From contig NZ_DS022276.1 in NCBI RefSeq assembly GCF_000153725.1, forward strand, positions 1,047,223 to 1,107,918: DNA of 60,696 nucleotides, read 5' to 3'. Below the pieces are notes generated by a model. The model had not been told where the DNA came from. It made no database searches and saw nothing but the letters and a program-made list of their open reading frames with translations. Positions 16,131 through 25,092 of the stretch are shown here, piece after piece (positions within the stretch are counted from its first letter, which is position 1; each line of letters starts with the position of its first letter). This DNA is from Salipiger bermudensis HTCC2601 (lineage in GTDB: Bacteria > Pseudomonadota > Alphaproteobacteria > Rhodobacterales > Rhodobacteraceae). The translations under genes and the position numbers were made by a program.

Positions 16131-18527
16131 ATGAAATTCACCCTTTCCTGGCTGAAAGAGCACCTCGACACCACAGCCTCGGTCGACGAGATCACCGAGG
16201 CACTGACCGATCTCGGGCTCGAGGTCGAAGGGGTCGAGAACCCCGCCGAGCGGCTGGCGGCCTTTACCATCGGCAAGGTCCTCAAGGCCGAGAAGCATCC
16301 GGACGCGGACAAGCTCCGTGTCTGCACCGTGCTGACCGACGAGGGCGAGAGCCAGATCATCTGCGGCGCGCCCAACGCCCGCGAGGGCATCACCGTGGTC
16401 ATCGCCAAGCCCGGCACCTACGTGCCCGGCATCGACACCACCATCCAGGTCGGCAAGATCCGCGGCATCGAGAGCTTCGGCATGATGTGCTCGGAGCGCG
16501 AGATGGAGCTGTCGGAAGAGCATGACGGCATCATCGAGCTGGCCTCGGGCGAGGTCGGGCAGTCCTTCACCGACTGGCTCGCCGAGAACGATCCCGCCAA
16601 GGTCGACCCGGTGATCGAGATCGCCATCACCCCCAACAGGCCCGACGCGCTTGGCGTCGAGGGCATTGCCCGTGATCTCGCGGCGCGCGGCCTCGGCACG
16701 CTGAAACCGCTTACCCCGGTGACGGTCGCGGGCAGCTTCCCCTGCCCGATCTCGGTGACCATCGAGGACAGCGCCAAGGACGGCTGCCCGGTCTTCTATG
16801 GCCGCGTCATCAAGGGCGTGAAGAACGGCCCCTCGCCGCAATGGCTACAGGACCGGCTCAAGGCCATCGGCCTGCGCCCGATCTCCTTCCTCGTCGACGT
16901 GACCAACTTCTTCACCTTCGACCGCAACCGCCCGCTGCACGTGTTCGACGCCGACAAGGTGCAGGGCAACCTGCGGGTGCACGCAGCTGAGGGCGGCGAG
17001 ACGCTCGAGGCGCTGGACGAGCGGACCTACACCATGGAGCCGGGGATGATCCTGATCTCCGCCGACAGCGGGCCGGAGAGCCTTGGCGGCGTGATGGGCG
17101 GCGAGCCCACGGGTGTCAGCGACGAGACCGTCAACGTCTTCCTCGAGGCGGCCTATTTTGACCCGATCCGCACCGCCTACACGGGGCGCGGCCTGAAGAT
17201 CAATTCCGACGCCCGCTACCGCTTCGAGCGCGGCATCGACCCGGCCTCGGCCCAGCCCGGCATCGAGGCGGCGACGCGGATGATCCTCGACATCGCAGGC
17301 GGCGAGGCCTCCGAGGTGGTGGTCGCGGGCGAGACCCCCGATGTCAGCCGCGCCTACAAGCTCGACACCGACCGCGTGGTGAGCCTCGTCGGCATGGAGA
17401 TCCCGGCCGACGAGCAGCGCGCCACTCTGGAGGCGCTCGGCTTCACGCTCGAGGGCGACATGGCCCACGTGCCGAGCTGGCGCCCCGACGTGATGGGCGA
17501 GGCGGATCTCGTCGAGGAGGTCGCCCGCGTGGCCTCGCTCACCAAGCTCAAGGGCCAGCCGATGCCGCGCCCGCAGGCGGGCGTGCCCGCCCCGATCCTG
17601 TCGCCGATGCAGAAGCGCGAGCAGATCGCGCGTCGTACCGTGGCCGAGCTCGGCTACAACGAATGCGTCACCTACAGCTTCATCGACAAGGCGGCGGCGG
17701 AGCTCTTCGGCGGCGGCGACGATGCCACCATGCTCGCCAACCCGATCAGCTCCGAGATGAGCCACATGCGCCCGCAGCTGCTGCCGGGCCTGCTGCAGGC
17801 GGCGGCGCGCAACCAGGCGCGCGGCTTCGCCGATCTGGCGCTGTTCGAGGTTGGCGCGGCCTTTCAGGGCGGCGAGCCGGAAGAGCAGCACACCCAGATC
17901 ACCGGCCTGCTCGTGGGCCGCAGCGGCCCCAAGGACGTGCACGGCGCCTCGCGCCCGGTCGACATCTTCGACGCCAAGGCCGATGCCGAGGCGGTGTTGT
18001 CTGCGATCGGCGCGCCCGCCAAGATGCAGATCCTGCGCGGCGCCGAGGAATGGTGGCACCCGGGCCGTCATGGCAAGCTCTGCCTCGGCCCCAAGAAGGT
18101 GCTCGGCGTGTTCGGCGAGATCCACCCCAAGGTGCTGGCCGAGCTCGGCGTCAAGGGCCCGGCGGTGGGCTTCACGCTCTACCCGTCCGAGATCCCGCTG
18201 CCGCGCTCCAAGGGCTCGGGCCGTCCGGCGCTGAAGCTCAACGACCTGCAGGCGGTCGAGCGTGACTTCGCCTTCGTGGTCGATGCCGACGTGGCGGCGC
18301 TCGATCTGGTCAACGCCGCGGCGGGCGCCGACAAGGCGCTGATCGAGGAGGTCCGGGTGTTCGACGAGTTCATCGGCGGCAGCCTCGGCGAGGGCAAGAA
18401 GTCGCTGGCGATCACCGTGCGCCTGCAGCCCTCCGACGCGACGCTGAAGGAGAAGGACATCGAGGCGGTCGGCGCCAAGATCGTCGAGAAGGTGACCAAG
18501 GCCACCGGCGGCACGCTGCGCGGCTGA
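16131..18527 (+). CDS. pheT: Phenylalanyl-tRNA synthetase beta subunit
   Basis: The 798-aa beta chain of the alpha2-beta2 enzyme that charges tRNA-Phe. Order: N-terminal MKFTLSWLKEHL, an OB-fold tRNA-binding domain (about 40-150, KVLKAEKHPDADKLRVC), the B3/B4 editing region, the B5 domain, the catalytic-like core and a C-terminal FDX-ACB anticodon domain (SDATLKEKDIEAV). The length is normal. The ATG at 16131 is chosen from the conserved N-terminus; its ribosome binding site is weak. The alpha-subunit gene pheS is not adjacent. Confidence 0.97.
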   Translation: MKFTLSWLKEHLDTTASVDEITEALTDLGLEVEGVENPAERLAAFTIGKVLKAEKHPDADKLRVCTVLTDEGESQIICGAPNAREGITVVIAKPGTYVPGIDTTIQVGKIRGIESFGMMCSEREMELSEEHDGIIELASGEVGQSFTDWLAENDPAKVDPVIEIAITPNRPDALGVEGIARDLAARGLGTLKPLTPVTVAGSFPCPISVTIEDSAKDGCPVFYGRVIKGVKNGPSPQWLQDRLKAIGLRPISFLVDVTNFFTFDRNRPLHVFDADKVQGNLRVHAAEGGETLEALDERTYTMEPGMILISADSGPESLGGVMGGEPTGVSDETVNVFLEAAYFDPIRTAYTGRGLKINSDARYRFERGIDPASAQPGIEAATRMILDIAGGEASEVVVAGETPDVSRAYKLDTDRVVSLVGMEIPADEQRATLEALGFTLEGDMAHVPSWRPDVMGEADLVEEVARVASLTKLKGQPMPRPQAGVPAPILSPMQKREQIARRTVAELGYNECVTYSFIDKAAAELFGGGDDATMLANPISSEMSHMRPQLLPGLLQAAARNQARGFADLALFEVGAAFQGGEPEEQHTQITGLLVGRSGPKDVHGASRPVDIFDAKADAEAVLSAIGAPAKMQILRGAEEWWHPGRHGKLCLGPKKVLGVFGEIHPKVLAELGVKGPAVGFTLYPSEIPLPRSKGSGRPALKLNDLQAVERDFAFVVDADVAALDLVNAAAGADKALIEEVRVFDEFIGGSLGEGKKSLAITVRLQPSDATLKEKDIEAVGAKIVEKVTKATGGTLRG

Positions 18528-18551
18528 GCCCGCCTCACCGCTTGAGACAGG

Positions 18552-18583
18552 AAAGGCGCGGCTCCGCGAGGGCCGCGCCTTTT
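18552..18583 (+). terminator. Intrinsic terminator after pheT
   Basis: A stem AAAGGCGCGGC / GCCGCGCCTTT with an 8-9 nt loop, ending in TTTTG, 25 bp after the pheT stop. A typical rho-independent terminator. Confidence 0.85.
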
Positions 18584-18706
18584 GCGTTCATCGCGCGGCG
18601 TTCCGTTGCCGGCACATGGGCATTGCGGGCCCTAGACGCAGCTCCCTTGCGCGTGGCCCCATGCCCTTGCCGTCTTTGTCGCGACGCGGTGAAGACCGTT
18701 CTCCGC

Positions 18707-19048
18707 TCAGCCCTCGGCGGTCAGCTCGTCGAAGATCGCCAGCGCCTTGGCGGCGTAGCTGAGCCCAGGGCCACCTGCCATCTGCACCGACATGCCCAGC
18801 ACGTCGACCAGCTCTTCACGGGTGGCACCGGCCTTCACCAGCGCTGCCACGTGCGACAGGATGCAGCCCTCGCAGCGGATCGCCACGGCGATGCCAAGTG
18901 CCACGAATTCCTTTTGCTTCCTGCTCAGCGCGTTGTCGACGGTCGCGGCCTTCTGGAGCTCCATGAAGCCGGCAAAGGTCTCGGGCATGGCCTTGCGCAG
19001 CTCGCGCATGTAGCCGGCATTGGCGCTGATCTGGTCCTTGAAGCTCAT
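18707..19048 (-). CDS. Carboxymuconolactone decarboxylase/AhpD-like protein
   Basis: A 113-aa all-helical protein. The motif IRCEGCILSHVAALVKAGAT contains a CxxC plus His arrangement characteristic of AhpD-type alkylhydroperoxidases, which use the cysteine pair for thiol redox chemistry. The start at 19048 has AAAGGAC upstream; two earlier in-frame ATGs do not. It is a single gene with a perfect palindrome just upstream. It could act in peroxide defence together with the peroxiredoxin 4 kb away, but this is a guess. Confidence 0.85.
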   Translation of the reverse strand: MSFKDQISANAGYMRELRKAMPETFAGFMELQKAATVDNALSRKQKEFVALGIAVAIRCEGCILSHVAALVKAGATREELVDVLGMSVQMAGGPGLSYAAKALAIFDELTAEG

Positions 19049-19061
19049 GGCCTGTCCTTTC

Positions 19062-19078
19062 ATGCAAATCGCTTGCAT
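19062..19078. promoter_or_regulatory. Palindromic operator upstream of the AhpD-like gene
   Basis: A perfect inverted repeat ATGCAA-N5-TTGCAT centred about 22 bp upstream of the AhpD-like start codon. A related imperfect copy, ATGCAA-N4-TTGCA, lies at 19152-19166 in the same intergenic region, so a dimeric regulator may bind twice. The regulator is unknown. Confidence 0.45.
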
Positions 19079-19338
19079 CTCTAAGACCATGCAGCCCTCG
19101 CCCGAGCCTTGATCGAGATCAGGCGGCGCGCGGGAAGCCCCCATGCATCACATGCAAGCCTTTGCAGGTATGACCGGCCCGCAGAGCGCCTGTTTCCACG
19201 GCGATTTCCGCACCCCGGTCACACGATCCGTGAAAATTCCGGCGAGACGGTCGCCCGCCCTTGGCCGAGCCCACGGATCGACGCTAACAAGCCCGCAAGA
19301 CCGCCGCGCCGGACGTGGCCCACAGCCAGACGGAGCCC

Positions 19339-20466
19339 ATGATGAGCGACCACAAGATCGACCGCATCCGCGTTCACCGCGTGCTGATCCCCGGCAAGGC
19401 GGTGCATTCGCACGGCATCGGCGACGTGGCGGGCATCCACGCCGTAATCCTCGAGGTGATCACCGACACCGGCCTGACCGGCTGGGGCGAGGCCTCGCCC
19501 TGGCCCGCCTTCACCGGCACCGCAGAGGGTACAGTCGCGGCGCTCTATACCTATCTCCGCCCGCATCTCATCGGGCAGGACCCGGTGCAGGTCGAGCGCC
19601 ACATGCGGGACGCCGAGGCACTGGTGGTGGGCCACCCCGAGGCCAAGGCGGCGCTCGAGATGGCGCTGCTCGATCTCACCGGACAGATCTCGGGCCTGTC
19701 GGTCTGCGAGCTGGTGGGTGGCCGGATGCGCGACGACATGGGGCTGAGCTTTTCCGTCGCCAACCCGGATTTCGGCAAGGATCTCGAGGACGTGGCGGCG
19801 ATGTGGGCCGAGGGCGTGCGGATCTTCAAGATCAAGACCGGCTTCAAGAGCCACGGCTTCGACCTGATGCGGCTCGAGAAGCTGCGCGGGATCTACGGCG
19901 CCGAGGCCGACCTGCGCATCGACTACAATCAAGGCCTGCCCGCCTATGACGCGGTGCGCTGCATCCGCGATCTCGAGGCCTTCCGCCCGACCTTTGTCGA
20001 GCAGCCGGTGAAGATGCACGAGCGCGACGCGCTGGCCCATATCGCCCATGTGATCGAGACCCCGATCATGGCCGACGAGTCGGTCTTTGGCGTGCGCGAG
20101 GCGCTTCACGGGGTGCAGATCCGCATGGCCGACATCTTCTCGCTGAAGGTGATGAAGTCCGGCGGCATCCGCCGCGCGCTCGAGGTCAGCGCCATCGCCC
20201 GCGCCGCCGGGATCGAGGTCTATGGCGGTTGCATGTTCGAGACCGGTCTCGCCCATGCCGCCGGCGCTCACCTGATGGCGGCGCTGCCTGAACTGCGGCT
20301 CGACTGCGAGTTCTACATGTCGACCTACTATGCCAGCGAGGACATCCTCACCGAGCCCTTCCCGGTCCGGGGTGGCCGGGTGCACGTGCCAGAGGGCCCC
20401 GGTCTCGGGGTGGCGGTCGACCCGGCGATGCTGGCGAAATACGCGCAGGCCGAGGCGCTCGGCTAG
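19339..20466 (+). CDS. Enolase-superfamily enzyme (mandelate racemase/muconate lactonizing type)
   Basis: About 375 aa. An N-terminal capping domain is followed by a TIM barrel with the superfamily residues in order: KIKTG (KxK base, near 167), RIDYNQG and VEQPV and MADES (three Mg ligands on successive strands), SLKVMKSGG (second Lys base) and MFETG. The pair of lysines suggests a racemase, epimerase or cycloisomerase of the MLE subgroup; the substrate cannot be told. ATGATG gives two starts; GGAG spacing slightly favours the second (19342). It is convergent with the second tauE and divergent from the AhpD-like gene. Confidence 0.85.
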   Translation: MMSDHKIDRIRVHRVLIPGKAVHSHGIGDVAGIHAVILEVITDTGLTGWGEASPWPAFTGTAEGTVAALYTYLRPHLIGQDPVQVERHMRDAEALVVGHPEAKAALEMALLDLTGQISGLSVCELVGGRMRDDMGLSFSVANPDFGKDLEDVAAMWAEGVRIFKIKTGFKSHGFDLMRLEKLRGIYGAEADLRIDYNQGLPAYDAVRCIRDLEAFRPTFVEQPVKMHERDALAHIAHVIETPIMADESVFGVREALHGVQIRMADIFSLKVMKSGGIRRALEVSAIARAAGIEVYGGCMFETGLAHAAGAHLMAALPELRLDCEFYMSTYYASEDILTEPFPVRGGRVHVPEGPGLGVAVDPAMLAKYAQAEALG

Positions 20467-20471
20467 GGCGC

Positions 20472-21242
20472 TCAGCCCAGGAAGGCGCGGCGCAGCAGGT
20501 TCAGCGCCGCGACCAGCAGCACCCAGAGGGTGATCTTGCGGAACGCCGCCTGATCGATCCGGTCATGCACCTTCATGCCCAGCCACATGCCGAGCATGGA
20601 CGGCACCACGAGAAAGGCCGAGAACCACACGGTCTGAGCATTGAGCACGCCGGACACCGTATGCGCCCCGGTCAGCGACAGCGCGCCAAGCCCGTAGGCC
20701 ACGCCCTGCACGCGGATCTGCTCGCGCTTCTCGGTGTCGATGGCGGTGAGATAGGCCACCATCGGCGGCCCCCAGACCCCGGACATGCCGCCGATGAAGC
20801 CCGCGACGCTGCCGATCACCACCTCGGCAAAGCGGTTCTGCCCGTTCTTCAGATGCGGCCGCCATCCGGCCAGCTGCATGATGCAGAACAGCGCCACCGG
20901 CCCGCCGATCATCGCCAGAAGCACCGGAACGGGCAGCACCCGCACCAGCTGTGACGAGAGCAGCAGGCAGAGCAGCCCCGCGCCCAGAAACACGCGGAAT
21001 CGCTTGAGCGAGGCCAGGGCGGCGCCGAAGCCGTGTTGCAGCGCCTGCACCGCGTTGCTGATCAGCGCGGGCAGGATCAGACCGGCCAACGCCAGCTCGG
21101 GCGACAGGAAGCTGCCAAGGCCCGAAATCAGGATCATCGGCAAGGCAAACCCGACCATGCCTTTGACCAACCCAGCCAGAGCCGAGACCCCGAAGGAAAG
21201 AACGAGCAAGGAGGGCGGGATCAGGCTAAATATCGTGTCCAT
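20472..21242 (-). CDS. Second TauE/SafE-family exporter
   Basis: A 256-aa inner-membrane protein with about eight helices. It has the duplicated TauE pattern: LAGLVKGMVGFALPMIL in the first half and GSVAGFIGGMSGVWGPPMVAYL in the second. It is shorter and more divergent than the TauE at 6138-7043 and has no TIGR02186 partner. It lies alone, head-to-head with mcd across 146 bp. The transported anion is unknown. Confidence 0.85.
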   Translation of the reverse strand: MDTIFSLIPPSLLVLSFGVSALAGLVKGMVGFALPMILISGLGSFLSPELALAGLILPALISNAVQALQHGFGAALASLKRFRVFLGAGLLCLLLSSQLVRVLPVPVLLAMIGGPVALFCIMQLAGWRPHLKNGQNRFAEVVIGSVAGFIGGMSGVWGPPMVAYLTAIDTEKREQIRVQGVAYGLGALSLTGAHTVSGVLNAQTVWFSAFLVVPSMLGMWLGMKVHDRIDQAAFRKITLWVLLVAALNLLRRAFLG

Positions 21243-21284
21243 GGGATGCTCATAACATGCTCGCGCGGCATGTCTTTCTGAAAT

Positions 21285-21336
21285 TTGCGCGCAACAATAG
21301 AACTAAGGAATACCTCACGGGGTATTTTTGTTGCGC
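21285..21336. promoter_or_regulatory. Nested inverted repeats between tauE and mcd
   Basis: A palindrome TTGCGCGCAA (21285-21294) starts a larger structure: arms GCGCAACAA (21289-21297) and TTGTTGCGC (21328-21336) enclose a perfect AATACC-tcacgg-GGTATT hairpin (21309-21326). This could be a regulator site for mcd or a leader hairpin. Propionate and acetyl-CoA pathway regulators of the PccR/RamB type recognise TTTGCAAA-like repeats, a loose similarity only. Confidence 0.4.
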
Positions 21337-21388
21337 TGCACCTGCAAAGTAGGTATCCCCACCGAGACCCAGGAGAAGGAAGTGATTC

Positions 21389-23077
21389 ATGGCACATGAC
21401 GGACAGGACATCGCCCTCGGCCAGAGCATCCTGCTCGACGATCTGACCGGCCTCACCAAGGCCGCCATCGCCCCCGCCGAGGCGGTGCTCGAGGCCGCGC
21501 GTGCTTCGCTGCGCGCCACGGTCGAGGAGGATGGCCGCGTCTCCGGCAAGCTGATCGAGGAAAACCAGTTCGCCGCCCACGGGCTCGCCTGGCTCGCCAC
21601 CTATGTCGAGAGCCTGCGCCAGATGCAGTACTGGGCCGACAAGCTGACCGGCGAAGGCGGCTTCGGCGAGGTCGAACAGCTGATCCACCAGATCGCGTTT
21701 GGCGAGTATCTCAACCAGATTGCCGGCGGCATCCAGATGAACCAGGGCGAGATGGTGCGCCTCTCGGATCTGGGCGTCAGCGCAGAGGCCGCCGCCGCGC
21801 TGCGCACCGATGCCACTGAAACGCTGATGGCGCGGGGCAACAGCCAGGCCGCCCGCTCGCGCCTCGTGGAGCTGATGCAGGAACGCTCGGCCGAGATCAC
21901 CGTCGGCAAGACCGCGCTCGACGAAGAGCTCGAGATGATCCGCGAGCAGTTCCGCCGCTACGCCGTCGACAAGGTCGAGCCCTTCGCCCACGAGTGGCAC
22001 CTGAAGGACGAGCTGATCCCGATGGAGGTCATCGAGGAGCTCGCCGAGATGGGCGTGTTCGGCCTCACCATCCCCGAGGAATACGGCGGGTTCGGCCTGT
22101 CCAAGGCCTCGATGTGCGTGGTCTCGGAAGAGCTGTCGCGCGGCTATATCGGCGTGGGCTCGCTGGGCACCCGCTCCGAGATCGCCGCCGAGCTGATCAT
22201 CGCCGGCGGCACCGAGGAGCAGAAGCAGAAATGGCTGCCGGCGCTGGCCTCCGGTGAGAAGCTGCCCACCGCCGTGTTCACCGAGCCCAACACCGGCTCG
22301 GATCTTGGCTCGCTGCGCACCCGTGCGGTCAAGGACGAGAACGGCGATTACACCGTCACCGGCAACAAGACCTGGATCACCCACGCCGCGCGCACCCACG
22401 TGATGACGCTGCTGGCCCGCACCGATCCCTCGACCGACAACTACAAGGGTCTGTCGATGTTCCTGGCCGAGAAAACCCCGGGCACCGATGCTGAGCCGTT
22501 CCCGACCGAGGGCATGACCGGCGGCGAGATCGAGGTGCTGGGCTATCGCGGCATGAAGGAATACGAACTCGGCTTCGATGGCTTCAAGGTCAAGGGCGAG
22601 AACCTGTTGGGCGGCGAGGAAGGTAAGGGCTTCAAGCAGCTCATGGAGACCTTCGAGAGCGCCCGCATCCAGACCGCGGCCCGCGCCATCGGCGTGGCGC
22701 AGGCGGCGCTCGACGTCGGTATGCGCTATGCCGAGGACCGGAAGCAGTTCGGCAAGTCGCTGATCGATTTCCCGCGGGTGTCGGGCAAGCTCGCGATGAT
22801 GGCGGTGGAGATCATGATCGCCCGCCAGCTGACCTACTTCTCGGCGCGCGAGAAGGACGAGGGCATCCGTTGCGATCTAGAAGCCGGCATGGCCAAGCTG
22901 CTCGGCGCCCGCGTGGCCTGGGCCAATGCCGACAACGCGCTGCAGATCCACGGCGGCAACGGTTTCGCGCTGGAATACACCGTGAGCCGCATCCTGTGCG
23001 ACGCCCGCATCCTCAACATCTTCGAGGGTGCAGCCGAGATTCAGGCTCAGGTGATTGCACGCAGGCTTCTTGGGTGA
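21389..23077 (+). CDS. mcd: (2S)-methylsuccinyl-CoA dehydrogenase, ethylmalonyl-CoA pathway
   Basis: A 562-aa FAD acyl-CoA dehydrogenase with an N-terminal extension of about 170 residues before the usual ACAD fold. That extension and total length match Mcd of Rhodobacter, which oxidises (2S)-methylsuccinyl-CoA to mesaconyl-CoA. Seen: FTEPNTGSDLGSL (FAD/substrate loop), the EDRKQFGK segment, IHGGNGFALEY, and IFEGAAEIQ, where Glu546 aligns with the general base of medium-chain ACADs. GGAGAAGGA precedes the ATG. The last 14 codons and stop belong to the first unit of an 88-bp tandem array; the apparent original 3' end is 352 bp downstream and codes for the same peptide. Confidence 0.88.
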   Translation: MAHDGQDIALGQSILLDDLTGLTKAAIAPAEAVLEAARASLRATVEEDGRVSGKLIEENQFAAHGLAWLATYVESLRQMQYWADKLTGEGGFGEVEQLIHQIAFGEYLNQIAGGIQMNQGEMVRLSDLGVSAEAAAALRTDATETLMARGNSQAARSRLVELMQERSAEITVGKTALDEELEMIREQFRRYAVDKVEPFAHEWHLKDELIPMEVIEELAEMGVFGLTIPEEYGGFGLSKASMCVVSEELSRGYIGVGSLGTRSEIAAELIIAGGTEEQKQKWLPALASGEKLPTAVFTEPNTGSDLGSLRTRAVKDENGDYTVTGNKTWITHAARTHVMTLLARTDPSTDNYKGLSMFLAEKTPGTDAEPFPTEGMTGGEIEVLGYRGMKEYELGFDGFKVKGENLLGGEEGKGFKQLMETFESARIQTAARAIGVAQAALDVGMRYAEDRKQFGKSLIDFPRVSGKLAMMAVEIMIARQLTYFSAREKDEGIRCDLEAGMAKLLGARVAWANADNALQIHGGNGFALEYTVSRILCDARILNIFEGAAEIQAQVIARRLLG

Positions 23078-23429
23078 CGATGTCGCAAACCCTCCGGGGG
23101 AGGGTTGGCCTCGGCTGCACGCCGAGATTCAGGCTCAGGTGATTGCACGCAGGCTTCTTGGGTGACGATGTCGCAAACCCTCCGGGGGAGGGTTTGCCTC
23201 GGCTGCACGCCGAGATCCAGGCTCAGGTGATTGCACGCAGGCTTCTTGGGTGACGATGTCGCAAACCCTCCGGGGGAGGGTTTGCCTCGGCTGCACGCCG
23301 AGATCCAGGCTCAGGTGATCGCACGCAGGCTTCTTGGGTGACGATGTCGCAAACCCTCCGGGGGAGGGTTTGCCTCGGCTGCACGCCGAGATCCAGGCCC
23401 AGGTGATTGCACGGCGCCTGCTGGGCTGA
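23033..23429 (+). repeat. Four 88-bp tandem units re-encoding the mcd C-terminus, plus displaced native 3' end
   Basis: Units begin at GCCGAGAT at 23033, 23121, 23209 and 23297, each exactly 88 bp. A 45-bp partial fifth copy (23385-23429) is taken as the original gene end. Every unit encodes AEIQAQVIARRLLG and a TGA stop, then carries a hairpin with 11-bp arms (GCAAACCCTCC / GGAGGGTTTGC, loop GGG) and a second hairpin CTCGGC/GCCGAG whose right arm is the next unit's GCCGAG codons. The fifth copy encodes the same peptide with different codons (CGG CGC CTG CTG GGC against CGC AGG CTT CTT GGG). The first unit has one T-to-G change in the hairpin arm; others differ at ATT/ATC. Confidence 0.95.
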
Positions 23430-23456
23430 GCACCTGCACTGACGCTGAAACAGGAA

Positions 23457-23486
23457 GGGCGGTGACTTCGGTCACCGCCCTTTTCC
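23457..23486 (+). terminator. Intrinsic terminator downstream of the mcd array
   Basis: A perfect 10-bp stem GGGCGGTGAC / GTCACCGCCC with a TTCG tetraloop followed by TTTTCC. It lies 28 bp after the displaced original mcd stop and so is probably the ancestral mcd terminator. It may also slow minus-strand transcription from glpK. Confidence 0.92.
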
Positions 23487-23535
23487 ATTCATTAGGACAT
23501 CTCCGGCGCGGCGGCGCCAAGGCGACGGCCCGACC

Positions 23536-25020
<1,485 letters not shown>

Positions 25021-25092
25021 ATCTCCCCCCTCCGGTCTTTCCCTTGCGGCGCTCCTGCCGCTCAATCTGTTGCGGGTGAGGCCCCCGTCCAG

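Noticed and set aside
23033-23429. The mcd array as a CRISPR
   Set aside because: Units are contiguous and nearly identical with no variable spacers, and there are no cas genes in the window.
23135-23520. Minus-strand open frames over the 88-bp array (repetitive proteins of 69 and 117 aa)
   Set aside because: They only reflect the tandem repeat. 88 is not a multiple of three, so each unit is read in a different frame; no ribosome binding site or family is seen.
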